Shown here: positions 10,007-25,300 of the stretch, piece by piece
Numbering within the stretch: the first letter of the stretch is position 1
Layout: every line of letters begins with the position of its first letter
From: Rhizophlyctis rosea
Lineage: Eukaryota > Chytridiomycota > Chytridiomycetes > Rhizophlyctidales > Rhizophlyctidaceae
Length of the DNA stretch: 64,000 nt
Reading direction: 5' to 3'
Assembly (NCBI GenBank): GCA_027596075.1
Contig: JADGJC010000043.1
Coordinates: forward strand, 124,001-188,000
Position numbers and translations under genes: made by a program
Notes under the pieces: model-generated
What the model saw: only the letters and a program-made list of their open reading frames with translations
Databases searched by the model: none
Told to the model about the DNA's origin: nothing

Positions 10007-11956
10007 ATGTCCATGGACCGCTACGAGCAAGATCGGGTGCTCCTGAAGAATTACTTTGCATGCGTTGGGGAAAGTCACAGCCAATTAGCGTACCCTGTTC
10101 ATGGTCATGGTCTAGTCGTCCATCCCTCTCTTATTGCCGTCTACGCCCGCTACGTCGTCGGTGGCGGCTTTGGCTCTGTTCTACAATCGTTACTCAAAGA
10201 TCTGCCGGACGTCACCGCGATCATAAGAGATCCTCCTGCATCTTCCACATCCAGCGCGGACAGGGATAAATTGGAAGTAGATCTGATTGTCAATGTCGTT
10301 CGTCGATTCGAACAATGGCTGCAAAAGGACGGGCTGGCCAGGGCACAAGCGACAGTAGATCAAGTCATGGCGGAAGAACTAGAATCTATCTCGTCGAGGG
10401 TGCGGGAGGACTTGTTGCGTAGCGTCGAGCAGGATTTGCAGACGTACAAGATTGAGACGGGAGAGTCTCTACGGCAAAAGTTCGAGTCATACAAGGAAGA
10501 AGTAACTTCTGCTGTTGAAGTCACCAACACCGAGCGAGAATCATTTGCTAAAGGCGTGGTAGACGAGTTGAAAGCTCGTGCTGATCACGTCGATAAGCAA
10601 ATCGAGGTGGCGAAGGGGGCTATGCAGGAATTGGAGAAGTTGGTTAGGGAGGTGGCTGAGAAGAACCGGAGGGATGGAGCGGCGGAGGAAGAATGGAAGG
10701 CGGCGTTGGCGGAGACGACGGCTTCTTGGGAGCTGAAGATTGGGGCGGTGCAGACGGAGATTTCGGCGAAGGTGGAGACGCTGAGTCAGGGGATGTTGGG
10801 TCGTGCAGAGTGGGAGCAGAGCTCGGCGAGCACGGTGACTATGTTTGAGGGCAAATTGGAAGCGGTTCGAAAGATGGGGGTAGAGAATATTGAGGCGTTG
10901 AAGTCGGAGATGGCGGTCAAATCTGGGGTTGCGGAGGTGCAGAAGATGTTGGAAGAACGGCTGGTACCATTTATTGGTCAAGTTTCTGGTCTTGAGGAGA
11001 AATTCAGTGCATTACAGAAGGAAGTGATGGAGAGACATATTGCGCTGCAGGTAGTTGTATCTCAAGAGTTGGCAACGGCCCGCACTACCTGGCAAGCGGT
11101 GGCGGATGGGAAGTTTCTGGTGTTGCAGAAGCAGACGAAAGAACTTGAAGCCAAGCTCGACGCAAATGCAAAAGCGATAGCGAATCTCGTTCGGTTCAAC
11201 GCGGACACCACAATGAATTTATCGTCAGCGGCATCTACCTGGCAGAAGGAGTCAGACAAGCAAATGGCAGAATTGCGGAAGCAGGTTGATGAATTCGAGA
11301 CCAGACTTAGTGGGATTGCAAAAGCGTCAACGGATGTGCTCACGGCACTACCGGCGCAGGTCGCAGAAGTCGCTGGGAAACAGGTGGCGGTTGTCGAGGG
11401 GAAACTCGAAACGGCGCGAAAAGAATTGACGGAGATGCTGAATAGTCACATCAAAGTGACTACTGAGCACTTTACGAAGGTCGGGTGCCGGGTTGACGAA
11501 TTGATCGGAGCGGTTAAAGATGATAGGGACGTAGCGGACAGGTCGATGAAGGGGTTGGAGAACGGGTTAGTGGCACGGATGGAGCGGTTGAAGAAGGAGG
11601 TTGATGAGACGTTGAAGAGGGAGGTTGAGGAGAGGGCGAAGGGTCGGGAGGTGGGGAATGGGACGAGTGCAGCGTTGGATGTACAGGCGGAACGAATCCG
11701 GCGAGAAGTTCTGGCTGCTGCGGCGAAGGAGTTTATTGTTAAGACGGGGGAGGTTGAGTCGCGGGTCAGGACTTCGTTGAAGGAAGTTGAGACGGATTTG
11801 AGGAAGAGTTTTTGGGATGTTGCGGGGAAGATTCAGGGGTTGGAGGGGTCTTTGGTTGGGTTGACGAAAGTCATCGAAACGGTCAAAACGGAAACGAAGG
11901 CGAATGTTGAGGGGGAGTTGAAGCAGTTGGAAGGGATGTTGTGGGGAAGGAGGTGA
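10007..11956 (+). CDS. Large coiled-coil protein, core segment (no recognised family)
   Basis: An uninterrupted frame of about 650 codons. A non-coiled head of about 80 residues (DRYEQDRVLLKNYF, then VHPSLIAVYARYVVGGGFG) is followed by continuous Glu/Lys/Ala-rich heptads such as ADHVDKQIEVAKGAMQELEK and MAELRKQVDEFETRLSGIAK. There are no transmembrane segments. Such length without a stop, together with heptad spacing, argues for a translated protein. The frame ends at a TGA (11954-11956), while heptad-like sequence continues in the -1 frame from about 11941, so this is probably not the natural C-terminus. Its function is unknown; structural or tethering roles are typical of long coils, but nothing here identifies a partner. 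The first ATG of the frame is given as the start; the upstream feature may supply the true N-terminus. Confidence 0.7.
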   Translation: MSMDRYEQDRVLLKNYFACVGESHSQLAYPVHGHGLVVHPSLIAVYARYVVGGGFGSVLQSLLKDLPDVTAIIRDPPASSTSSADRDKLEVDLIVNVVRRFEQWLQKDGLARAQATVDQVMAEELESISSRVREDLLRSVEQDLQTYKIETGESLRQKFESYKEEVTSAVEVTNTERESFAKGVVDELKARADHVDKQIEVAKGAMQELEKLVREVAEKNRRDGAAEEEWKAALAETTASWELKIGAVQTEISAKVETLSQGMLGRAEWEQSSASTVTMFEGKLEAVRKMGVENIEALKSEMAVKSGVAEVQKMLEERLVPFIGQVSGLEEKFSALQKEVMERHIALQVVVSQELATARTTWQAVADGKFLVLQKQTKELEAKLDANAKAIANLVRFNADTTMNLSSAASTWQKESDKQMAELRKQVDEFETRLSGIAKASTDVLTALPAQVAEVAGKQVAVVEGKLETARKELTEMLNSHIKVTTEHFTKVGCRVDELIGAVKDDRDVADRSMKGLENGLVARMERLKKEVDETLKREVEERAKGREVGNGTSAALDVQAERIRREVLAAAAKEFIVKTGEVESRVRTSLKEVETDLRKSFWDVAGKIQGLEGSLVGLTKVIETVKTETKANVEGELKQLEGMLWGRR

Positions 11957-12255
11957 AGAAGTTGGGTGGTGGGGATCTGAGTGGGAAGGTGAGGAGTTTG
12001 GAGAGGACTGTGAAGGAGGATCGGGATATGTTGTTGGGGAGGATTGAGGAGCAGGTTGAGGATGTGAGGAAGAGTTTGATGGGACGGGTAAATGATTTGT
12101 CTTCAAAGGTTGGTGGTGGGACGGCGGCTCCGGGGCCGGTGTTGAGGAAGAGACGGGGTGTGGTTGATTTGGAGGCGGGTGATGGGGGTCGGTCTGATGG
12201 GTCGAGGAAGAAGTCGAATATCAAGTGTGAGGTTGATTTGACGGGGGATCCGTGA
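11941..12255 (+). CDS. C-terminal coil and SUMO-motif tail of the coiled-coil protein (frameshifted)
   Basis: The frame begins at a GTG with VGKEVKKLGGGDLSGKVRS, continues as coil (LLGRIEEQVEDVRKSLMGRV) and ends in a charged tail: LRKRRGVVDLEAGDG, SRKKSNIKCEVDLTGDP. The tail contains two hydrophobic-acidic stretches of the SUMO-interacting type (VVDLEAGD and EVDLTGD), an IKCE that fits the SUMO acceptor pattern (hydrophobic-K-x-E), and basic patches (RKRR, RKK) that could act as nuclear signals. It has no plausible start of its own. A single-base -1 shift at about 11941 (TTG then GTG) joins it seamlessly to the preceding 650-codon coil. No slippery heptamer is present, so a base missing from the assembly, or a true mutation, is more likely than programmed frameshifting. 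Confidence 0.6.
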   Translation: MGKEVKKLGGGDLSGKVRSLERTVKEDRDMLLGRIEEQVEDVRKSLMGRVNDLSSKVGGGTAAPGPVLRKRRGVVDLEAGDGGRSDGSRKKSNIKCEVDLTGDP

Positions 12256-12809
12256 TGGGGGGTTTTCTTGTGTATAGCGCTTTTATGTAGTTTGCAGTGT
12301 TGCTGTTTGTTTAGCAGTTTACGGTTTGATGTAGTGTAGAATATGTAGCATAGCTTTTGTAGATTTGGAGGGGTAGGGAGCTGTCTGCGGGAAGCTGCTT
12401 AACTTGTACCATAATAGGAGTGTGGCGAGGGGGTTGTCGCCCAACTTGTACCATAGGATGTGCTGGATCTTGTTCAATTCATTAGTTCAGGCAGTGTGGG
12501 CGGAGAAGCTACCAGCGTGAGAATGAGCACGAGCTGAAAGCGTAAGGGCGGACCACATCCCACATGACAAATGATCACGTAGGCCCGACATCAAGCACGA
12601 ACTCCTCAATGGAGGCAACATCGTCGCCAATCAGTGCAGTAGGTTGTAATCTAAATAGTTATTGAATCACCAAAAAAACTAGTATCTAAACACAGGTACT
12701 ACAAATACAAGAGTAGTCCATTCTGTAATATCGATGATACCCCAAAAATAATTTCTATGCCTACATCCAATCTCTCTCATCGCTCATATGGTATATATGC
12801 GTCTCAAAT
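12256..12809. other. Intergenic, convergent 3' ends
   Basis: About 550 bp between the coiled-coil gene and the GPI-protein stop. It contains a near-repeat of AACTTGTACCATA (around 12401 and 12443, about 40 bp apart). No coding or RNA gene recognised. Confidence 0.5.
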
Positions 12810-13575
12810 CTAAGCAAGGGCCGCAGCAAGACCAACAGCAATGGCACCCAACACGGCTCCATTACCCCCTACTGCTCCGGCACCACTGTTACCAGCCTGA
12901 GTCTGCGTAGGTGTTGCGGTGGTGCTGGTTTTGGAGGTTGTGGCACTCGTGGTGGCAGCGGTAGTGGTGGTGGCAGCAGCTGTGGTGGTTGGAGCGGTAG
13001 TGTTTTGACCCACGATGGTAAAGAGACCCGAATATGCTGGTTTGGCACTTCCAGCAATGTCAGCTCGAATGGAGAAAGAGTTGCCGGTGACGAGGTTGTT
13101 GGGGAGGGAACCGGTGAGTGTTCCGGCGCTTAGGGGTGCTTGACCGATGGGGTTGCCGATGTTTTGGCCGGTTGTTGAGCCGGCGCGGAGGTCCTGATTT
13201 TGGGCATTGGGGGGTTAGATCTGATGTCCGTTGTCACTTTTCATATGAGGAGGTGTTGTGGAGATGGTAGGTACCTGGAGGTGGAAAACGGCGACATCGG
13301 TATCCTTGACACCGGGGAGGTCGTCGGTTGCGCTCACGTTGTAGAAGGTCCAGCTGAGGGTTACGACTTGGCCTTGAGTCCAGGTAGTGGCGGAGTTGGG
13401 TGTGTTCCATACGATGGCTATTTTTGTGATGAAGGATCCATTAGTCAAACGCGTCTTACGAATTGAATCGATAACGCGATATGGAGAAGCTGAAAAATTC
13501 ACTTCATGACGTACTGGTAGCACTGACTGCGGACGCGGCAGCGAGGGTAGCGGCGAGGAAGGAGGTGAGCTTCAT
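12810..13575 (-). CDS. GPI-anchored Ser/Thr-rich protein, Kre9/KNH family (copy 1)
   Basis: A 195-residue secreted protein. Exons are 13515-13575, 13275-13417 and 12810-13193, with GTACGT and GTACCT donors; the total is exactly 196 codons. The signal peptide is MKLTSFLAATLAASAVSAT. A single Ig-like Kre9/KNH domain follows: TIVWNTPNSATTWTQGQVVT, LSWTFYNV, TDVAVFHLQ, RAGSTTGQNIGNPIGQAPLS, FSIRADIAGSAKPAYSGLFT. Then comes a Thr/Ala-rich stalk expected to be O-mannosylated, and a terminal hydrophobic segment AVLGAIAVGLAAALA preceded by small residues, typical of GPI attachment. In fungi such proteins sit at the cell surface or in the wall, and yeast Kre9 is needed for beta-1,6-glucan. A second copy lies at 41.5-42.3 kb. 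Confidence 0.85.
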
Positions 13576-15092
13576 GGTTGATAACTTGGACTGTTTTTTT
13601 GGAGGATGAGGTTACAAGTTATGAGACTGGGCTGTAGACTGTTGGTAGGTGAACAAGAAGGAAGAGCGACACTTAAGACGCGTTTCTCTTATATGTAATC
13701 TCACTATCAATAGTAGATGAGGAATGAGGCGGCAAGTAGATTTCGAGTCTTCTTCGCCTTCCCCACTATGACGACCCCTCATGAATGTGGCTCCATCTTC
13801 GTTCCCCATCTTCGGCTCCGGTGTGTTCCAAAGTTGGCGCAAAATGTGCAAATTCTTCAATTCCGTGCGCAGTCTGGCCAATCGACATTTCAGTAAGCCC
13901 GGTTCTGATGAAATGGCGTCCACCAGATTCGGGTGTTCTGGCAAGACATGAGGGGCTGGAGGGGCCGGAGCCTGGAGGGAGGAGCTCGCCGAGATATGTG
14001 GCTTGCAAATCGAGAATTGTGGCGCATCAAGTTTTGGCCCGACGCCAAGCCACCCGCAGTCTTTCAAGTGGGATGTTCTTTTCGTTCTGTCCCTTCCATA
14101 GACACTGGTTTATCAGGGACCCTAGCAGAAAGTTTTGCTTTGATCGATGACAGTTACTAGAATTGTTGGTCAGATCGAGGCAATTCTTCTCACCTTTCCA
14201 GGTATGCCATCAAAACTGAAATTACATTCACGAAAATTGGCTAGGATGCAGATCCGTCAACCTGTAGAGGTCTGCCGAGCTTGTGTAATCAAAGGGTGCA
14301 CACTGGCTTATGCACCACTCAGACAATCTAGACTGTGGCAGAGGCACTGACATCAAGCGGTTCGTGTCCTATATGCCATATGGGCTGCCTTGATGGTGGA
14401 GGACATCTGTACGATTACGGCGACTTCAATGCTTAGGCGCAACAGACATAAAATGCAGTAGCAAGTGCTGCTGTTTGCGATTGATACAAAAGCTGTGGAA
14501 GGACTTCTTGCGCTATTGCACCAATGCAAACACCAGCTGCATAGAAAGCCATATTGATTCATCCTCAACTCATTGCGATATGATGCGCGGCATGTATTGC
14601 ACTATTCTTGATGGAAAGTGGTGTGAGCCTTGATTGAGGGGTCCCAAATGCCTAAAATGCGGATTTGAGAATATCTTGTTATTGGTGCATGAAGCCTGCA
14701 GAAAGACACGTATGCTGCGCCTCACCTAACAGGGGTGCATGTTCAGACCCTCGGACTCATTTTGACGTCAAGTGGCGCAGGGTATTTCCCGTTGATTTGT
14801 GTGACGATGGCATTGATCGAGTGGGCAGAAATGCGCAGATGAAACACACACTCGCAGCACTTTCCCACACTAAACCCTCCTGTCAACCCAATTTGTTTTC
14901 CCACACTGCAAATTTCAACGAGCAGTCTAAGCCGTTCGGCAAGGAGCTGACACAGGGAAGCGAGAGATATTGTCCTCAAGTATGTCATGAGTATGGAAGT
15001 CACTTGTTTCATAGCGCTCAAGCTTATGCAACCATTCAGAGCACAAACCACAACAATCGTGACTCTCAGTCACGGATTTGCCGGGCTGGTGC
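13576..15092. other. Intergenic region (GPI-protein and Clr2-like promoters)
   Basis: About 1.5 kb with several open frames on both strands (13612-14067 minus, 13785-14150 plus, 14665-15092 plus). None shows a recognisable domain, splice pattern or sustained protein-like composition. It lies between two divergent starts, so it contains both promoters. A small lineage-specific gene cannot be excluded. Confidence 0.4.
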
Positions 15093-17996
15093 ATGTCAGA
15101 CTTTGAGGACTTTTTCTCTGCGGCAACCCCGTCGTCAAACTCTGCTGCTGAGGCGGGAGAGCAGGCTTCGCTGAGCGATGGTGGCCTGAACTCGACAATG
15201 GCACAAACTTGGCGCGACGAAGGGTCGCGGGTCCAGCTGTCCTCCTGGTCACCAGAGCGCATTGCAACGGAGGAGCCCAATGACTATTGGCTTTCGGACC
15301 TGTCCTTGAGCCTGTCAGTCACAAAGGACGGAGAGGAGCAGGACACTGGAGTTCCCATGACGCTGGATACTGCTTCGAGCACTGAACCTCTACCCATATT
15401 TGCCCCGCTCAGCATTCCCACTCCCTCCAGAGCTTTTGCCTCACCGTTCCTTGAAACCAAACCCACTGAAGACACTCAAGAAAAGTTTGAAGACCTGTTC
15501 CCGTTCGGAAAGCCAACGTCTGAACCAAATGAGGATGAAGAGAGCCAGTATGCATCCAGCGACGAAGAAATTGTGCAAGCAGTCATCAAAACGGAGGATC
15601 CAGTCTGGTATCAGGAGTTGAAGCAGCGGAAACGCCGGCGGCAGAAAAGGAGAGTGATATTCGATGTCCTTCCTTCACGACATGGTTATGCGTCTGTTTC
15701 ATCTTCCCGCTCACCCACACCTCGACCGATGGGAACTCCCAAGTTCTCGGATGGGGACCCAGCACAGCACCCAATACCCACGCCTACCCTTCTGCCGGAT
15801 AGTCAGACAGGTGATTCAAGAGAAGCGGCCGTCTGGTTACCAAAGCTGGGGCTTCAACACTTTCCGTATGGGTACAAATTGTACGCGCAGACCCGGGGGG
15901 TTTCGTCAGATGGGAGACAGGATCGGTACCTGTTTGGTCACCCCAGGTTCGTTTCGACTATCACCATGAGTACTTGGGTCCGCATATTTTAACATTTTCG
16001 CCATGCACATAGTGGGAGCCGTTTTCGATCTCCAGCAGAATTCATACCCCATCTGGAATGGCTGGTGGACGGTAACCCGCACATGCCGTGCAAATGCTTG
16101 TATTGTACGAAGAGAGGCTACTCGGGTCCAAAAAACATCAAGTGGTCAGATGAAGCACCGGCAGAGACAAGTCAGGTGGAAACAGAACATCTTGAGGCAA
16201 TGGAGGAGGAGATGTCATCATCCGATCATGAAAGCGAGGATGGGTATGGTGGAGGTGATCCTATGGAATATTCGCCACACACAACACCGCCGCCATCAAC
16301 GACCGACACCAGCACCATCGCATCGTCGTCTCCCAATGATGCGTTCATCACACCGGGCATCGTTAATGTATCCCATCATCCCATTGTGGAAACTGCTGGG
16401 GTTGGTATTGGGCCATTCGAACGCGTCGGACTGCCATTCAGCGCCAACAGCGACCAATCGCACCCATTCAAAACCGACACCGCAGGCTCAATCCTTCTTT
16501 CCAACGGGTCACACGATGCCAGTCCAATCAAAATCAATGTCACCTCTCCCTTATCCCCTTCCCCGAAGACCCACGACGAATTTGAGGACACCAAACCACT
16601 TTCCCAATCATCAGCACACAACGGTTCCACTGTCGCCAAAAAGGACGAGCACTGGTTGACGCCGCGCCGTCGAAGCGCTTCCTTGACCGAGATGGAGTCC
16701 ACCGACGCCGTCCTAGCGCCATTCTTCATACCCCCACTGGCCGTCTTCCGTCCGCCGCCAGGCTACAGCACAGAATCAAGCCCATCCTCCGAAAGCAACT
16801 CCCCGATCCAACCGCCGCCCTCGTCCGACCGTCTCGTGGAAGGCGAAAGCTCCCCAATCACCGGTTCAGGCTCAGCCAAACGCAAATTCCTATTCCCAGA
16901 AACGGAAAACAAGATCCCGCGCGTGTCGAGCAGTCACAGGACCCCGCATCCCATTCCGGAGAGCAAGCAAGCCAAGCTGAGGAGAGCGAATGCGGATCGG
17001 TCCAGACCTGGGGAGATTGTTTGGTGCACCGCTGGCGCGTCTGTGTTGGGGATCAGGGAGGAACGGACGTTTGCTCGGTGGCCTGCGTTGGTTGTCTCTG
17101 ATGCGTGGTGTAAGCATTACGTTCCGGGGTGGTCAGCGCCCGTGGAGGATGAGGCGGTGGAGTCGTCGTCGATGGGTGCGCCGAAGCATTATACGTTGAT
17201 TCCGTTGCCGGTGCATCCGAAGAAGGGTGGGGAGGATGGGACGCCGGGGTTTAGACCGATACAGATCCCGGGTGATCACGTGTTGCCATTTTTGGTGACG
17301 ACGTTGCCGGCGGAGCAGCCTAGTGTTGTGTTCAATTGTGCGGTTGTGCAGGCTATTGGGGTTGCGGGGAGTTATGAAGTTCTGGAGGGTGAGGGGAGGG
17401 TGAAGATGGAGCGGAGGGAGGAGGGAGATATGCAGAATGGGAAGGGAGAATTGGGAGGGGGAGGGATGATCTTTGGTGCGGATGGAGCGGATAAGAGCCC
17501 GTCACCGTCGGCAGGAGGTCCCATCATGACGTTGCGAGTCGGAGTGGAGATCATCCAGATTGGCGACCGGATCCGATGTATGCGACGCATTCCTATTACG
17601 GATCAGTCGAGAGGACGATACGAGTTGCGGAGGAGCGGGGTGGAGAAGTTCATGGAGGTTACGAAGATTGAGCGGGACGATAAAGGCGTGATTTACTTGT
17701 TTGGGTATACTGTTAGTGATATTGCGGGACCTGTTGTTAGTGGGGGGGGTGCGGGCGCGGGTGGGAGTGTGAGAGGGGCACGAGGAGGAGGAGAAGGACG
17801 ACCGGCTTTGAAGAGGGTGCATGTGGAGGATGTGGTGGGGAGGATGTACTCTAGGGCGGCGTTGGAGGAGGGTGTGGTGGTGTTTGGAGAGTCTGAGAGG
17901 GTTTGGGAGGAGATGGGTGTGCCGGAGGGTGGGAGGAGGAAAGAACCGAGGGATATTGCCAAGTGTAGGAGACGACGGAAGCCTAATGTCGTTTGA
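15093..17996 (+). CDS. Clr2-like transcriptional-silencing protein
   Basis: A 945-residue protein in two exons (15093-15946, 16013-17996; donor GTTCGT, acceptor CATAG), total 946 codons. Spanning the intron is the N-terminal Clr2 domain: WLPKLGLQHFPYGYKLYAQT, then DRYLFGHPSGSRFRSPAEF, IPHLEWLVDG and CKCLYC. A low-complexity Ser/Pro linker follows. The C-terminal Clr2 domain has GEIVWCTAGASVLGIREERT, FARWPALVVSDAW, MTLRVGVEIIQIGDRIRC and the closing KGVIYLFGYTVSD. In fission yeast Clr2 is a subunit of SHREC, the Snf2/HDAC complex that silences heterochromatin. The start at MSDFEDFFSAA was chosen over the upstream extension, which has no ATG. It faces the LSH-type remodeller tail-to-tail with about 295 bp between stops. 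Assigned from the two conserved blocks; the middle is not alignable by eye. Confidence 0.85.
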
Positions 17997-18291
17997 TACT
18001 GTGGGAATAGCCCTCTCATTGCACATTGATCGTGTGTATTGCAGTTAGCCCCAGAAATTCCTTTTTCGACAGTAGGTAGCCTACAGCCCCAGCTAGCCAC
18101 ATAGTTACAAACTTCCCCTAACAAAAATTGTATAGTGTACCATAACTACCCCCCATTGCAATGTACAAAGAATAGTTGTTTCAACACCCCTGCATCATCG
18201 TTGTACACATTGCTGATCTTATGAATATGTCTAAAAAATCGCTTACATGACCCAAAATTGTCTCCAAGGACATAACCGAAGATAAAGACAC

Positions 18292-21980
<3,689 letters not shown>

Positions 21981-22338
21981 GGTGCTTGCTATTGGGGATA
22001 TATTTCAGCTGTTCAAAATGTTTTGGTTCGTTTTTCACACCGATGACGGTTGGCTTGTTCACCCCACTTGCCTATGATGTGACAAGTCTCTGGTTTGTGT
22101 GAAGGCGTGACGATGTGGTGGAAGAAGGCTGGGCGTTGTCCAGCAGGTCGGACGTGGCCTGACATATGTGGCTATTTTCAAATGATCATTCCAGCCATCA
22201 TTGATTCCCACTCCAGCCAGCCCGCTGCGCATTTCCTCCCACTCTTCCCATGCGTTCCTTTAGCTACTTCTATACATCTACTGTAGCGGTGTTGTAACTA
22301 GATTACTCGTAGTTCAGTTCCTTCGAACTCTGTGAAAC
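21981..22338. promoter_or_regulatory. Divergent promoter region, HELLS-like / PAXBP1-like
   Basis: About 360 bp separating the two start codons. No canonical TATA box stands out. Assigned as promoter from position only. Confidence 0.45.
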
Positions 22339-25300
22339 ATGAGCTTCTCATTCAGAAAGCCTTCAAAGGCGAAAAGCCTGAGGAAGAAAGTCCAAGACGA
22401 CGACGCCGAGGACGAAGTCATCGCGACAGACTCCGTCGTTCACCCAAAGAAATCAAACGGGACGGCAGCAAGAGAACAGAAGACGGACACCAAGAAGCAG
22501 AGCAAATTGCCGAGCTATAGCGGCACAGCTTTAAGCTTTGGTGGAGATGAGGAGGTGAGCAGCTTTCCAGTCGTCGAACTTTTGCGCTGGCGCACCCACT
22601 TACAGCACTCTTTGCCAGCCAGAGTCGGACGCATTTGTCGTTAAAAAGTCTGCAGCAAGCCGCCGTATGATGAAAGCCAACCTCATTCGTGAACTGTTCC
22701 CAGATACACCCATTGCTACCGCTGAACAATCCTCCGACTACTCCGCCGAAAGCCTGCGTATCCTTAAAGAAAGCCAACGAACCAGACCGCCAACTACGAA
22801 GCGCACAGAAACACCTGTCAACGAAGTTTTCAGCTCCGAGTTCGAAGCTATACCCGATGCGGCCGCAATTCACGCCGCACGGAAGCGGAGAGAAGAGCTA
22901 AGGGCGGCAGGAATCAGTGGAGATACTGCAACAGGATTCATATCCCTTTCCGGTGACAAGGTATGATAATATATGATTTATACAGAACGCTACAGCTTTA
23001 CCTAACTGCCGATCGAAGCCGGAGAAAATCGTTGAGAACGAATCCCGGTTGGTGACAGAAGATCAGGAAATCGACGGGGAGGAAGCATTCGACGATTACG
23101 CTGGGGATACGATCAATTTCGGTGGCGATGCTGTAAAGAAGGAAGAGCGGCGACGAAAGGCTGAATTTGAGGCAAACTTATTGGAGGCGTACGTGTTTGT
23201 TCTGAGAGCATGTGAATTAGGGATTTAGCTGATCAGATTCAAAATAGACAAGAGGAAGATGTTGAGGATGAAGAAGAAGAGGAACTACGACAATGGGAGC
23301 TGGAGCAGATTCGGAAGGGTAGATCCAAAAAGCAAAACGATGAGCCCGCTCCTTCCGAACCACCGAAACCTCAAGTCTATCGAAGTATGTCTTCATTATG
23401 CAACCTTCTATAGCCGACTAAATGCTAACAATCGCTCTCAACAGTCCCAAACGCAATATCAATTCCATCATCAACAAACGTCAGTCAGCGGATCACCAAC
23501 TTAGTTGCAACAAAGCAGAACAATCATGACGCAAACTTGGCCATGTTGGCTCATACCAAAGCGGATCTTGACACATCAGTTTCGGCGGCAGCTGCGCTCG
23601 AAGTTGACCGTAAACTGTCATCGGAGCGATATACGTATTATCAGGAGCTGTTGCAGTACATTCGAGAATTGGCTGATTTCCTGGATGCGAAGGTGAGCCA
23701 TACCTGTATGGAAAATACAATCTACGAATGACTAACGTTAAGTCGTTATGCTAGTTTCCAGAATTGGAGACATTGGAGACTGACTATCAAGACATTCTCA
23801 ATTCTGCTGTTGAAGTTGTTCATACTCGTCGCTTGGGTCTGGCTGACAATGATTTCTCTCAGATCGTTGGTATTGAAGGTAGGATACATGTTCTTGAGCA
23901 GTGGTTTCTGGAGTACATATGCTCATCCCACTTTCAGGTGTTGCGCCTCAATCAGAGACAGGTACGACCGCCCTCCTCCACGCACGACAAAGACGACGGC
24001 ACGCACGGCTTCGGGCACGGCAGGAAGTTGCTGCGTCCGAGACGCCGGAGGGACTTTCTACTGATGATGAGTTGGAACCTGAGGATGAGGCGGACATGCA
24101 GGAGAGAAAAGGTGCGATAAATTGATGAAGATCTCTGTTGTTTATTTATCTCATACAATCGCCGCGCAGTTGTTACGCGGAATAAGAGCTCTCGCTTATT
24201 TGAGGATGCCATGGAAGATTTCCGATCCATTATCCTGATAAAGCAACGGTTTGAAACATGGAAGTCTAGACATTCGAAGGACTATGAGAACGGATTTGGG
24301 TCGTTAAGCATGCCTGGGGTATTTGAACTGTTTGTTCGACAAGAGCTGTTGGACTGGGAACCACTCCAGGTATGGTTAAATATGTAAGTTTCATGTCAGC
24401 CCTTCCGTCTTTTGCTCATCCTACCTCTTGTAGTCCCCAGCAACATTCGAATCAATGCATTGGCACAAACAGCTTTCCAACTATGGATTACGCGACATGT
24501 CGGATATCGATGACGATGATCCAGATACAAAGCTTTTGATCAAGATTGTGGAGAAGAGCTGTATACCACGGTTAAGAGCGCGGATTGGTTCTTTTGTTCC
24601 TTGGTCGGGAAGGCAGAGCAAAGCTTTGCGTCGGGTGTTGGGACAGCTTTTGGATTATACGGATACGTCGTCTGCGCCGTTCCAGGTTTGTCGCGCGATT
24701 TTGAGGTGTGACTTTGATGTCGAGGGCATACGAGCTAAACTTATGATGCAGAATTTGATCAATGCGATTGAAACAAAATTCGAAGATGCTGTAACGGGGT
24801 GGACTCAACGCTATGTTTTCCATGCGACGGCTGCATCGAGACCATCTTCTGAGCAAAGTCGGTTGTCGCGGAATCGGTTTTTCTGGACTGGATTTAAGGT
24901 ACGTTGACAGACCGTGAATGTTGGGCTTGTGATGGACATCATTGCTGAACCACTAACTCATACGTAATGAATTAGCTCTTCCAAAACATGTTCACGTTCA
25001 AACGATATCTAAGCCGCGAAGCTCTTCAGCAATGGGCGGTGAGCATGCTGCTTGACGGGTGTATGCTGAGAAGTTTGGAGGGCTCTGAGGATGTGGAGGA
25101 TGTTTACAAGTATGAGAAGGTACGTGAGGAATGACGCGGTTGTCTGAAGTCGCGCTCAATAACCCCGAACCCCTCCGTCAGATACTTGAATGTATACCCA
25201 ACGATTGGATAGGCGACACATACTCAGTACCGGACTTCCTGAGCGGCCTTGAAGCGCAGATGAAGGATTCTGCGCGGCGGATTGCACCGGTCTTGAGTCG

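Noticed and set aside
11936..11956. Programmed -1 ribosomal frameshifting in the coiled-coil gene
   Set aside because: No X-XXY-YYZ slippery heptamer is present at the junction; a missing base or mutation is simpler.
11567..12224. Minus-strand frames of 179 and 113 codons opposite the coiled-coil gene
   Set aside because: Pro/Ser-rich mirror images of Glu/Lys-rich heptads.
13612..14150. Overlapping open frames on both strands (151 and 121 codons)
   Set aside because: No domain, no splice pattern, and both strands open equally; treated as intergenic.
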